From an uncultured Oceanobacter sp. (GTDB taxonomy: Bacteria; Pseudomonadota; Gammaproteobacteria; Pseudomonadales; Oceanobacteraceae), in NCBI GenBank assembly GCA_913061185.1, contig CAJXTI010000009.1, positions 24,936 to 88,935 on the forward strand: DNA of 64,000 nucleotides, read 5' to 3'. The position numbers and the translations under genes are program-made. Of this stretch, positions 12,101-19,508 are shown piece by piece (position 1 is the first letter of the stretch; the number at the start of each line of letters is the position of its first letter). The notes beneath the pieces were generated by a model. That model was given only the letters and a program-made list of their open reading frames with translations. It searched no databases and was not told the origin of the DNA.

Positions 12101-12854
12101 CGCCGAGATCACGGGCTTCCAGAATTTCGTTGGCAACAAAGCCATTGATGCTCTTGACCGGTTTATAAGCCATAAAGCGCGAGAATGTGCGCGCAGCATT
12201 GATAGCCTCGCGCTCGCCAACAGCATCAAAGCGGCCACGCAACGCCCCGTACAAACGCCGCAGATACTGTTTTTTTGTGTCGTATTGTTCGATGTTTAGC
12301 GTCGTGGCACTGTCCTTGCCACCGGTAAGGCGATTCCCCAGCCACTGTTTGAGACGGTTTAAGGGCACAACCAGCCGATTGCCATCGAGATCGTCTTGCA
12401 GAAAGTCAGACAGCGTCAGCTGCTCACCGGCAACGATGTAAAACTGGATGTCATTCTGACGCGCTATTGGTTGACTGCCCGCTTTGTCGAGGGATGCCGA
12501 CACGCCAATCACTGCCGTAAAGGCTTCGCCCGGCTCATTGCCGGTCGGATGAAATACCGCTGCCAGATACCCCACCGCACCATCAGGCCTGGCATAGCTG
12601 CCGTCATCACAGCCCAACACATAACTGGCCAAGGTGCGGACGTTTTTGCCCCGGCCACGCTGGGTGGCTTCATCCTGACCGGGGTTGTAGTTAAACAGCG
12701 TATCGTGGGCAGCAGTCATAATGGTCTGGATCGCATCCGCAGCCGTGGTTTTACCGGAACCGTTACCACCAGAGAGCAGGTTAATCGGGCCGAATTCAAA
12801 TTCCGTCGCGGGAATATTGCCCCAATTCACATAGATAAACTTTTTCAGAAACAT
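9189..12854 (-). CDS. jetC: SMC-like ATPase JetC/MksB of a Wadjet/MksBEF-type complex
   Basis: A 1221-aa condensin-like motor. Walker A GGNGSGKTT is at residues 29-37 of an RecN/SbcC-like N-terminal head (FGPINLLSGGNGSGKTTAAD). Long Gln/Glu/Arg/Leu-rich coiled-coil arms flank a hinge near residues 560-640. The C-terminal head carries the signature GTGSGGQ (about 1080) and Walker B MVLVDEAFSKMD (about 1114). In Wadjet the JetABC complex extrudes plasmid loops and JetD cuts them. In MksBEF the equivalent acts as a chromosome condensin. It is last in the operon jetA-jetB-jetC, with 2 bp separating it from jetB. No jetD/mksG gene follows. Confidence 0.88.
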   Translation of the reverse strand: MFLKKFIYVNWGNIPATEFEFGPINLLSGGNGSGKTTAADAIQTIMTAAHDTLFNYNPGQDEATQRGRGKNVRTLASYVLGCDDGSYARPDGAVGYLAAVFHPTGNEPGEAFTAVIGVSASLDKAGSQPIARQNDIQFYIVAGEQLTLSDFLQDDLDGNRLVVPLNRLKQWLGNRLTGGKDSATTLNIEQYDTKKQYLRRLYGALRGRFDAVGEREAINAARTFSRFMAYKPVKSINGFVANEILEARDLGDAIRSVSDLMKTIHAMEAESKSLAATIERLNRGRVSASRYIDQWLEHQVLTYTAVKSRFLADQRDYLSAKQQQQQLGSRLQEAEQERELAQERRRALREQLIAMEARRLGICALQDKDAAEQAIAMHRRALQQQALPLLEQDQQLQTGFKATGQVYSAMQRSSISVDVPSLAERSLMGQARAVLALNDDSSIDLQRLLGKDWIDLSPLEQHLDRARERQRLVNDWRQRFLDESLERSGQSIRDQVSRLADRREQKLQQLQHRISQKQADIDSLETRQLNYPGFVRQALELIRRECPQADPRVLADYVEVSDSQWQSAIEGYIGGARFSIIVEREFEAEAAQLVRSIPGGSRARVVQGEKARKDCERLTLPSNSIIQLMTFEHATAKAYLQASYGMVEQVPDSEALRRTRRGVTREGLGSGAYSIYRCDLDDAELVFGVGARDRALAAKQQELTGLLDQANEAQASWQESLQLLDAINLLRPVSFADLMKEMVDTHYQLQQAEQLLERVDLTDFADVETEFEQLQQKAEAQDVRIRDLDGSLGRLTQQLKDSEATCKSLSARQEVTSDQAERAEVALRRVSALWPEMDVEQVLEQADSDAGRVLVDGIEAQARELLQQLNGSAYDVERQIAEHNLNCQTLDAIVYNPDYRQEHSDGFFKSLCELLREIDRIHNRLKNNILVAKQQQLSTLRESFNNAFVSNLCHSIYQSINDGKRVLEDLNKELAHHRFGADQECYWFDWEWVPEYKAYWQFFEEVIKNPTLGEGATLFDADLPKSALRVRDQLMAMLLDDDEQHAMRELERISDYRNYRSYEIYKQPANKEPIALSQYGTGSGGQLETPAYIIRSAAITSAFRFNDGDTHLRMVLVDEAFSKMDETRSKEVINYLTESLGLQLLFIMPTSKSGPFMDMISNQFVFSKIPLMAGQRAGQLQTRVLVDRQQCHQQRVKELWANHRKTIRHQAGLDFMAGFSD

Positions 12855-12856
12855 GG

Positions 12857-13726
12857 TTATTCCTCGCTGCCCTGCTGGCTGGCTTTCGGCTGGCTGGCGT
12901 CATCTCTGGCCAGGTGGTCGCCAGGTGCTGTTTCAATCTCAGCAAACAGACTCGGGCCAGACCCTTGCTCTCTGTCGTCGGCTGTTGGTGTGTCTTGATT
13001 CGGACAATTCGGGTTCTGGTCATCGACGGCAGCACCGGCAAGGTCTGGCGCTGGCTTCTCACCGTCCAGCACCTCGTCACCTAACACCTCGTCACCTAAC
13101 ACCTCATCAACTAATAAGGCAGACAGTACCTCGTCGGAGACATAACTCATGATCATCGGCCGAATACGTAACCAGGTATCGCCATCCGACAACTGCTCAT
13201 CGCTGTTCAAATGCACCAGCCGCAGTTGGCGCAAGCGCCGGAACAGCGCCTTACGCTCGGTGAGATTGTCTGGCAGAGCCCGCTTCAGCAAGTTTTTCAT
13301 GGCGATACCCAACGCCTCCAGCGGCACCATGACGCAACCTTGCTCATCCACGGCACCTTCTCTCAAGGCCTTGTCATATTGGGCGCGCAGTACCAGTGTC
13401 AAAGCAACTTCGTGCTGATTCAGCCGCACTCGAAAGGCCTGGCTGTGTTCAAAGCCGACATTCTCGGCCATACCCGGCACCACAGCACCAGGAGGAATCA
13501 CCCGTAAAAAGCAAAAACGCCGGTCGTGCAATACCCGCATGCCAATCAACTGCAAGTAATCCTGCACCAGCTCATCAATACGCAAATACCGGTCGTATAG
13601 CTGTTGTTCAATCTGGCTTTCGTCACGGCAAATTACGCCGTAATCGAGTAGCCGCATCAATACTTCAGAAAAGTCGCGCAGGCTGATACCGGCCTTTTCC
13701 AGCTGTTTTTCAATCAGAGTCAACAT
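12857..13726 (-). CDS. jetB: JetB/MksE-like subunit (DUF4194 family) with an acidic repeat tail
   Basis: A 289-aa winged-helix KITE-type subunit that bridges the kleisin-like JetA and the SMC heads of JetC. The first 190 residues match the DUF4194/JetB pattern: short N-terminal helices ([22 protein letters not shown]), then [20 protein letters not shown], then an Arg-rich segment [20 protein letters not shown]. The last 85 residues are acidic and low in complexity, start with a GDEVL repeat, and look disordered. That tail is longer than I would expect for the family. The gene starts 3 bp after the jetA stop and is almost fused to jetC. Confidence 0.8.
   Translation of the reverse strand: MLTLIEKQLEKAGISLRDFSEVLMRLLDYGVICRDESQIEQQLYDRYLRIDELVQDYLQLIGMRVLHDRRFCFLRVIPPGAVVPGMAENVGFEHSQAFRVRLNQHEVALTLVLRAQYDKALREGAVDEQGCVMVPLEALGIAMKNLLKRALPDNLTERKALFRRLRQLRLVHLNSDEQLSDGDTWLRIRPMIMSYVSDEVLSALLVDEVLGDEVLGDEVLDGEKPAPDLAGAAVDDQNPNCPNQDTPTADDREQGSGPSLFAEIETAPGDHLARDDASQPKASQQGSEE
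13071..13115. repeat. 15-bp tandem repeat inside jetB
   Basis: Three in-frame 15-bp units (ACCTCGTCACCTAAC twice, then a diverged copy) encode repeated GDEVL in the acidic tail of JetB. Unit length is a multiple of three, so copy-number change would leave the frame intact. Confidence 0.8.
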
Positions 13727-13729
13727 GCG

Positions 13730-15241
13730 TTATTCCGTTGGCTGGGGCTGGTCTTTCGCCACCAGCTCGAAGATAAAATGATCTTTACCGATAAAATAGT
13801 GATCGGCATCACCGGGAGGCAAAGCCGCTTCTTCAGGCCGCTCCTGGCTGACGACAAAGCGGAACTCACTGCTGCTATCGGCAACCGCGCTGTCAGCCGC
13901 ACCCAGACTGATGGCATGGGCGACAGCGATAAAATCAGCGGCGTTGTGAATCGGTAATTCGCGAGTGGAAACCCGTTGGCCGGAGCCAAGGTGTGATTGC
14001 AAATACCGGCGCAGCGCTTGCTGATTCACCAGAAATGCCTGATCCAGCAGCTGCTGGATATAACTTTGTTTACGCGCATCCATGTCTACCTCACCCCGGC
14101 CTGGATCCAGTATCGCAGCCATGCGCTGACGGCTGCGAGGGGGTGCCAACCGCACTTGGGCCGGATCAATAAAGCCGATGGTGGGCACCGCCATTTGTTC
14201 ACCGGCCAGGGCCAACAGCGCATCTTGTCGAGCCTGCGGCAACTCGGCCAGTCGCTTGCACACCGCCAGCACATCATTGTGCCGCTGCGATGCCAGATAG
14301 CTCATCTGCCGCATGATAATATCCGCCCGCTTGGTAAATCCCTGCAGCGCACGCCGTAACGCCGGCAGCATGATTTCCGAGGCATTACCCAAACGCTGCT
14401 CAATGCCATCCAGAATCCACCACAGTAGCGACTGGCCGGGCTGCACCTGCTCCGGTAATAACTCACGTAAACGTTTTTCGGTGGCGATCTTGAACTTGTC
14501 ATCCTTGCGCCGGATGGTACGAATCAAACCCTCAATCCGGTCACGATGGCGCTCGACATTATCCGCCGACAGCCGCACCGACAGATCCGGTTGAAAGCGG
14601 TTTTCCATAAAATCAAAAAAGGCATCACTGGCATGCTGAACCAGCAACTGGTCTTCCATTTCCTGCACCAGATCGCGCTTGCGTTCATCCAGTTCGGCAA
14701 TCACATCGGTAAAATCACTGATAATACGTTCGGAATATTCAAAGGCATCCAGCAGATCATACACATCCCCGCGCTCAACAAAGCTTTCCAGCGCATTACG
14801 GGTGTTGCGGGTATTGCGATGCCGGGTGCGCGCCGTAGCGCGGGATTCGTTCACAAAAGGCTCGGTAAACTCGCGGCCGTACCGGGTCAATGAAAACGTG
14901 CTGTGTAACGTCGCCTGATCCACCTGCTTGTCGATCCAGCCATGCTCCATTAACAGGCTGAGAATCCAGCCGGCCTGTTCCCGCGTGCCCCGGAACCCGG
15001 CTTGATCCTTGTCGGTTTCTTCACCCTCACCCAGATCATCGACACTGGCAAGCTGGGGCTTGCGCACCAGCACTTCCTGAAACATCTCTACCAGCTGGTC
15101 ACGCACCAGAGCATGGCCGTAATCCGCGTTGGCAGAGCTGTACGAGCGTTGATACAGCTCACTCAAACATGCGACCACCTGGGCGCGGTATTTGCCCGTC
15201 AAGGGGCGAAAAAAATGTTCTCGTTGCTGTAGAAAAAACAT
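13730..15241 (-). CDS. jetA: JetA/MksF-like kleisin subunit
   Basis: A 503-aa first gene of the operon. It begins MFFLQQREHFFRPLTGKYRA, a start typical of Wadjet JetA family proteins. A helical N-terminal region of about 170 residues carries RARTRHRNTRNTRNALESF. A long coiled-coil middle (IADFTDVIAELDERKRDLVQ-like register, then RIEGLIRTIRRKDDKF) and an alpha/beta C-terminal part follow. It has no catalytic motif, as expected of a kleisin-like bridge between JetB and JetC. The upstream spacer is 101 bp, shared with no divergent gene, so the promoter must lie there. Confidence 0.8.
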   Translation of the reverse strand: MFFLQQREHFFRPLTGKYRAQVVACLSELYQRSYSSANADYGHALVRDQLVEMFQEVLVRKPQLASVDDLGEGEETDKDQAGFRGTREQAGWILSLLMEHGWIDKQVDQATLHSTFSLTRYGREFTEPFVNESRATARTRHRNTRNTRNALESFVERGDVYDLLDAFEYSERIISDFTDVIAELDERKRDLVQEMEDQLLVQHASDAFFDFMENRFQPDLSVRLSADNVERHRDRIEGLIRTIRRKDDKFKIATEKRLRELLPEQVQPGQSLLWWILDGIEQRLGNASEIMLPALRRALQGFTKRADIIMRQMSYLASQRHNDVLAVCKRLAELPQARQDALLALAGEQMAVPTIGFIDPAQVRLAPPRSRQRMAAILDPGRGEVDMDARKQSYIQQLLDQAFLVNQQALRRYLQSHLGSGQRVSTRELPIHNAADFIAVAHAISLGAADSAVADSSSEFRFVVSQERPEEAALPPGDADHYFIGKDHFIFELVAKDQPQPTE

Positions 15242-15342
15242 ATGTTAGCGGGATCCATACCAAAAACAGACGTCAAGTATAGCCTGACGCCCGAGGGTTA
15301 AACGGCCAAATCAAAACAACAGCCAAATCAAAAATAGCGGAA

Positions 15343-16323
15343 TCAGAAACTGCGCGATACGCGGTTCAGCAATTCAATGGCAGCCTCGACTTCCACCTTG
15401 CGCACGGCAACACTTTCAATGTTGCAGCCCACCGGCACACCCAGAGTATCGGCAAAGGCCTTCAGTTCGCGCCAGTTGGCTTCGGAATAATTAACCGACT
15501 GTTCGAGAATATCGTGGGCATGCAGCAATTCATTTTCCAGCCAGCGTGGAATGCTGATCCCCAGCCATTTCATAAAATTCAGCGTTTGTACGGAACCACA
15601 GGGGGTCAGAGTGAAGATCACTGGCACCAGATCAATACCCTGCTCACGGCCAGCGTAATAATAATCGGACAGAAAATCTTTCGACGCCTGCAGATCGTAA
15701 ACACCCTGGGAAATAAAAAACGAACAGCCCTGACGAATTTTTTCAAACACCCGCACATGTTCGTCGCCCTTGGCGCGATGACGCTCCGGGATCGTCACAC
15801 CGCCCATCAGCAACTCTGGCCGTACCTGTTGTTTAAGATCGTAAGCTTCGGACATGGTCATACTGACCGACTGATCTTTTGAGGCCGCCCCGACAAACAC
15901 GGTCATATTATTTGTGGCGGAGGCCTGATTGAGGAAGCGGCTTAATTCCTCACGTGAGTATTTGCCAGCGGCACGGTAAATGATTTTGGGCAGATCCAGA
16001 GCCGCCAGCTGGTGACGACTATAGTCAAAACAATCGAGGGTTTCGATGAATGGAAACGGGCGCCTTGCTGACGTCCGCGACGCCTCATCCTGAATATCGT
16101 ACAGTACTAACCCGTCTATCGGCAGCGACTGCAACCGTTGCATTTGCAGCTTGGCGATCTCCACAATCCGTTCTGGATCGGTGCCTTTTTTCGGTGGCAC
16201 TATGCCGTACAGCACAATGCCGCTTTCCCTGTTACGGATTTTTTCAGTAAGCATAATGACGATTCCAGAACCAGTGATCTCATAATCCACCGGCGCAGTC
16301 GGCAGATCAAACAAAGACGACAT
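15343..16323 (-). CDS. Methylenetetrahydrofolate reductase-like TIM-barrel protein
   Basis: A 326-aa protein resembling the MetF-type (beta/alpha)8 flavoprotein fold. An early Glu-Lys pair region (VIMLTEKIRNRESG) is followed by the TDPERIVEIAKLQMQRLQ helix, DGLVLYDIQDEASRT, a strand with ELLMGGVTIPERH, and CSFFISQGVYDLQASKDFL, which matches the MTHFR folate-site pattern. Similarity to canonical MetF is distant, and this looks like the stand-alone MTHFR-like group of unknown substrate. It is monocistronic, upstream of the jet operon on the same strand, with no one-carbon gene nearby. A folate or flavin reductase role is inferred from the fold only. Confidence 0.6.
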   Translation of the reverse strand: MSSLFDLPTAPVDYEITGSGIVIMLTEKIRNRESGIVLYGIVPPKKGTDPERIVEIAKLQMQRLQSLPIDGLVLYDIQDEASRTSARRPFPFIETLDCFDYSRHQLAALDLPKIIYRAAGKYSREELSRFLNQASATNNMTVFVGAASKDQSVSMTMSEAYDLKQQVRPELLMGGVTIPERHRAKGDEHVRVFEKIRQGCSFFISQGVYDLQASKDFLSDYYYAGREQGIDLVPVIFTLTPCGSVQTLNFMKWLGISIPRWLENELLHAHDILEQSVNYSEANWRELKAFADTLGVPVGCNIESVAVRKVEVEAAIELLNRVSRSF

Positions 16324-16511
16324 ATTAACCCAGCTTGGCTTGAGGCGCTAAACCCCTGAATTGACAACTGATTTTGTAAATTCTGGGGAACCGGAGCAGC
16401 TCTCGGGTACTCCATACAGAAGGATATATATAGACCGATCGTACTGGCCCGACAGGCGGCCTGAATGGTAGGGTAAACACCTCTGAACGACAGGAAGCCT
16501 ATTCACTACCC

Positions 16512-17717
16512 ATGAACATACCCTCAACACGGCCAAACCCGCTGAACAAATTTTTAAAGATGGAATCCGCCGGTGGCATTCTGCTGATGTTTGCCGCATT
16601 GCTGGCCATTATTTTTGCCAACTCCCCACTGGAGCCCTTTTACAACCTGCTATTGGAAACGCCGGTAGAAGTCCGAATTGGTGCACTGCACATCGCCAAA
16701 CCGCTGCTGCTGTGGATTAATGACGGCCTGATGGCCATCTTCTTCTTTATGGTTGGCCTGGAACTGAAGTACGAATGGCTCGAAGGTGAACTGCAAGACA
16801 AGCGCAACGTGGTATTACCCGGCGTTGGTGCCTTGGGCGGCATGCTGGTGCCCGCACTGATTTACGTTTACTTCAACCACGCAAACGCCATTGATATTCA
16901 GGGCTGGGCCATCCCGGCCGCCACCGATATTGCGTTTGCCCTCGGTATCCTGGTGTTGCTTGGCTCCCGCGTCCCCACCAGCATCAAAATATTTCTGACC
17001 TCGCTGGCCATTTTCGACGACATTGGCGCCATCGTCATTATTGCCGTGTTCTACACCGACAATATCTCCATGACAGCGCTCAGTGTTATCGCCTTGTGTC
17101 TGCCAGTGCTGTTCCTGATGAATCGATTTCAGGTTGAATCCAAAAGCGTTTACATGCTTTTGGGCGCCATTATGTGGGTATCGATGTTGAAGTCTGGCGT
17201 ACACGCAACCTTGGCGGGCATTATTCTGGCGATGTTTGTGCCTATGCGACTGGATCGCCGCCCGGATTACTCACCCGCCCACCAGCTGGAAAAAGACCTG
17301 CATCCGGTCGTGGCGTTCTTTATCTTGCCAATTTTTGCCTTCGCCAACGCGGGCCTGAACCTCACTGGAATCGGCATGGATCAGCTGCTGCACCCGGTGC
17401 CCGTCGGTATTGCGGCGGGCCTGTTCATCGGCAAACAGCTGGGTATTTTTGCGTTTTGCTGGCTCACCATCAAAGTCGGCTGGGCCAAATTGCCGACCGG
17501 TGTTTCCTGGCTAACGCTCTACGGCACCGCCACGCTATGCGGCGTCGGTTTTACCATGAGTCTGTTTATTGGTTCGCTGGCGTTTGAAGGCGGTGGCATC
17601 GACAACACCTTTGATGAACGGTTGGGCATTATTGTAGGTTCTTTGGCATCCGGCATTGTCGGCTTTCTGATCCTGAGGAAAAGCCTGGGCAAGCCTGCAG
17701 TAACAGCTAACAGCTAA
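16512..17717 (+). CDS. nhaA: Na+/H+ antiporter NhaA
   Basis: A 401-aa inner-membrane antiporter that exports Na+ in exchange for 2 H+ at alkaline pH. About twelve hydrophobic segments are visible. Family motifs include MESAGGILLMFAALLAIIFA (first helix), AAIFFFMVGLELKYEWLEG-type loop near residue 75, WAIPAATDIAFALGIL near 135, and the ion-binding Asp pair in LAIFDDIGAIVIIAVFYT near 172. Full family length. It ends in a TAACAGC triplicate and is followed by an intrinsic terminator, so it is a single-gene unit. Confidence 0.97.
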   Translation: MNIPSTRPNPLNKFLKMESAGGILLMFAALLAIIFANSPLEPFYNLLLETPVEVRIGALHIAKPLLLWINDGLMAIFFFMVGLELKYEWLEGELQDKRNVVLPGVGALGGMLVPALIYVYFNHANAIDIQGWAIPAATDIAFALGILVLLGSRVPTSIKIFLTSLAIFDDIGAIVIIAVFYTDNISMTALSVIALCLPVLFLMNRFQVESKSVYMLLGAIMWVSMLKSGVHATLAGIILAMFVPMRLDRRPDYSPAHQLEKDLHPVVAFFILPIFAFANAGLNLTGIGMDQLLHPVPVGIAAGLFIGKQLGIFAFCWLTIKVGWAKLPTGVSWLTLYGTATLCGVGFTMSLFIGSLAFEGGGIDNTFDERLGIIVGSLASGIVGFLILRKSLGKPAVTANS

Positions 17718-17738
17718 CATCAGCATCAATGTTTAAAC

Positions 17739-17773
17739 AAAAAAAGCCCGGTCATCCTGACCGGGCTTTTTTT
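17739..17773. terminator. Rho-independent terminator after nhaA (and facing the glutaredoxin gene)
   Basis: AAAAAAAGCCCGGTCA-TCC-TGACCGGGCTTTTTTT is a 10-bp GC-rich stem with a T run on one side and an A run on the other. It can serve both convergent genes. Confidence 0.93.
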
Positions 17774-17825
17774 GAGGTGTTCCAGGGCACTGAAGGAACT
17801 CGATGGTTATAATGTAATCGCGTGA

Positions 17826-18062
17826 TTATCTGGCATTGATCAAAGCAGCAAATTCAGTGTAGCCGCCAACGTGCTCGGCGCCGATAAATATTTGCGGCAC
17901 TGTATCAACTGGCTTGCCGACGGTTTTTTCCAGATCCGCCTTGCTGATGCCTTCCACATTGATATCAATGTATTTGAAATCCAGTTCTTTGATTTCACAC
18001 AGTTCTTTGGCACGACGACAGTAACCACAGCCTTCACGACCAAAAATAGTGACACGTTTCAT
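17826..18062 (-). CDS. grxC: Glutaredoxin (Grx3-like)
   Basis: A 78-aa class I glutaredoxin of thioredoxin fold that reduces disulfides and glutathionylated proteins. The active site is CGYC (GREGCGYCRRAKELC, residues 6-20) rather than the CPYC of E. coli Grx3. The cis-Pro and glutathione-binding motif TVPQIFIGAEHVGGYTEF is complete. The start at 18062 (MKRVTIFG) is preceded by GGAGAAC. The open frame continues upstream to 18191, but that part lacks family similarity and is rejected. Confidence 0.9.
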   Translation of the reverse strand: MKRVTIFGREGCGYCRRAKELCEIKELDFKYIDINVEGISKADLEKTVGKPVDTVPQIFIGAEHVGGYTEFAALINAR

Positions 18063-18331
18063 AAGTATGTTCTCCAGCAGCAAAGGTAATGGCTGGCTGC
18101 CCAACTCAGTACCTGCATGAGTATAAAACAGGTACAAACCAGGGCCAGTCCGTAGTAGAAAGTATGCCCATAGTCTAAAGCGATAGAACACCCAGCGTTA
18201 AATCAAAATTTACTATAACAACCATAGCCATCCAGATAGTTGCCCAGATAGCCAATACACCCGACCAATCTGGCCAATGAACCCGGTGATGTGAATCACT
18301 ACAGGCGGCATCAACCCGGTTGCAATTCAAA

Positions 18332-18349
18332 TATTAGTATATTCTAATA
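18332..18349. promoter_or_regulatory. Candidate operator upstream of the RND efflux genes
   Basis: TATTAG and CTAATA flank a 6-bp TATATT centre, giving an 18-bp palindrome 63 bp before the adaptor start. It lies in the 349-bp spacer 18063-18411, which holds no other gene. Size and position suit a TetR/MarR-type repressor, but no regulator gene is adjacent. Confidence 0.45.
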
Positions 18350-18411
18350 CAGGAATATTAATTCTGCGGGGCTTCTGCCGCCGCCCCAAAAGTTAACAAA
18401 GGATGCCATCT

Positions 18412-19503
18412 ATGCTGACTTCACGTTTGATGCTGAGCCTTGGCCTGACTGCCCTGCTGGCCCTGCCTGCCGACGCTCTGGAAACCCGCACACTGCAAAC
18501 CAGCCAGATTCCGGTGTTTTACGATCTCGAAGCCACGCTGGAAGCCGTTAACGAAAGTACCATATCGGCCCAAACCAGCGGTGCTATCCAGGCTGTCCAT
18601 GTTGATATAAACGACCGCGTTAAAAAGGGCACCTTGCTGATCGAAATCGACAACACCCAGCAACAAGCACAATTGGCTCAGGCAGAAGCCCAGCTAGCCC
18701 AGGCAGAAGCTCAAAATGAAGACGCCCAGATTCTGCTCAAACGTAACCAGCGATTACTGAAACAAGGCACCATTTCCCAGGGCCTGTTCGATAGCGCCGA
18801 AGCCCAGGCCAAAAGCACCGCGGCGGCGGTGGCTGCAGCCAATGCCAACGTTCGCCAGGCCCGCACCCAGCTGTCCTATACCCGCGTCATTGCGCCCTAT
18901 TCTGGTATCGTCAAGGCACGCATGGTACAGGTCGGCGAACTGGTGAATCCGGGTCAACCAATGATGACAGGGCTGGCATTACAGCCGTTACGTGCGGTGG
19001 CCGATTTGCCCCAGAGTATCGCCAGCCACTTTCAAGCCAGTCGTGATCAAGCCAGTCGTGATCAAGCCAGTCAGGCAGCAACCGCCATTCAGGTACTTGT
19101 CGGTGACCAGATGACCCCGATCAGTGCCGACAAAATCACACTTTATCCTTATGCCGATGCCCGTTATCACAGTGTCCGTCTGCGGGCCGAGTTACCGGCA
19201 GACGACAATCGTCATTTATACCCTGGCATGTGGGCACGGGTTCGCCTGCCCGCAGGTGCACGTGAAGGCATATTGATCCCCCAAAGCGCCATCGTCAGGC
19301 ACTCCGAAGTGACCTCGGTTTATATTCTGGACGGCAAACAGTTAAAAATGCGTCAGGTGCGCCTGGGTAACAGCCGCAACGGCGAAGCAGAAGTTCTGGC
19401 GGGCCTCGTGGCAGGTGACATCATCGCCATCGACGGCTACGCGGCACTGGCTGCCATTGCCCAACAGGCCGTAGCGGCTACCTCCAACCACGCTGGAGAA
19501 TAA
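18412..19503 (+). CDS. RND efflux periplasmic adaptor (membrane fusion protein)
   Basis: A 363-aa HlyD/AcrA-family adaptor that links an RND pump to an outer-membrane channel. The signal peptide is MLTSRLMLSLGLTALLALPADA. The biotinyl-lipoyl halves are visible as ISAQTSGAIQAVHVDINDRV and VIAPYSGIVKARMVQVGELV. Between them is a coiled-coil hairpin of AQAEAQ heptads (residues 75-150). Beta-barrel and membrane-proximal domains follow. The Met at 18412 is chosen over 18403 because AAAGGA at 18398-18403 needs the 8-bp spacing. A 15-bp repeat adds SRDQA copies near residue 210. No TolC-type gene is next to it. Confidence 0.9.
   Translation: MLTSRLMLSLGLTALLALPADALETRTLQTSQIPVFYDLEATLEAVNESTISAQTSGAIQAVHVDINDRVKKGTLLIEIDNTQQQAQLAQAEAQLAQAEAQNEDAQILLKRNQRLLKQGTISQGLFDSAEAQAKSTAAAVAAANANVRQARTQLSYTRVIAPYSGIVKARMVQVGELVNPGQPMMTGLALQPLRAVADLPQSIASHFQASRDQASRDQASQAATAIQVLVGDQMTPISADKITLYPYADARYHSVRLRAELPADDNRHLYPGMWARVRLPAGAREGILIPQSAIVRHSEVTSVYILDGKQLKMRQVRLGNSRNGEAEVLAGLVAGDIIAIDGYAALAAIAQQAVAATSNHAGE
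19033..19072. repeat. 15-bp tandem repeat inside the RND adaptor gene
   Basis: CAAGCCAGTCGTGAT occurs at 19033-19047 and 19048-19062, then a 10-bp partial copy. It encodes repeated QASRD in a surface loop between the lipoyl and barrel domains. The frame is preserved. Confidence 0.8.
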
Positions 19504-19508
19504 ACGTC

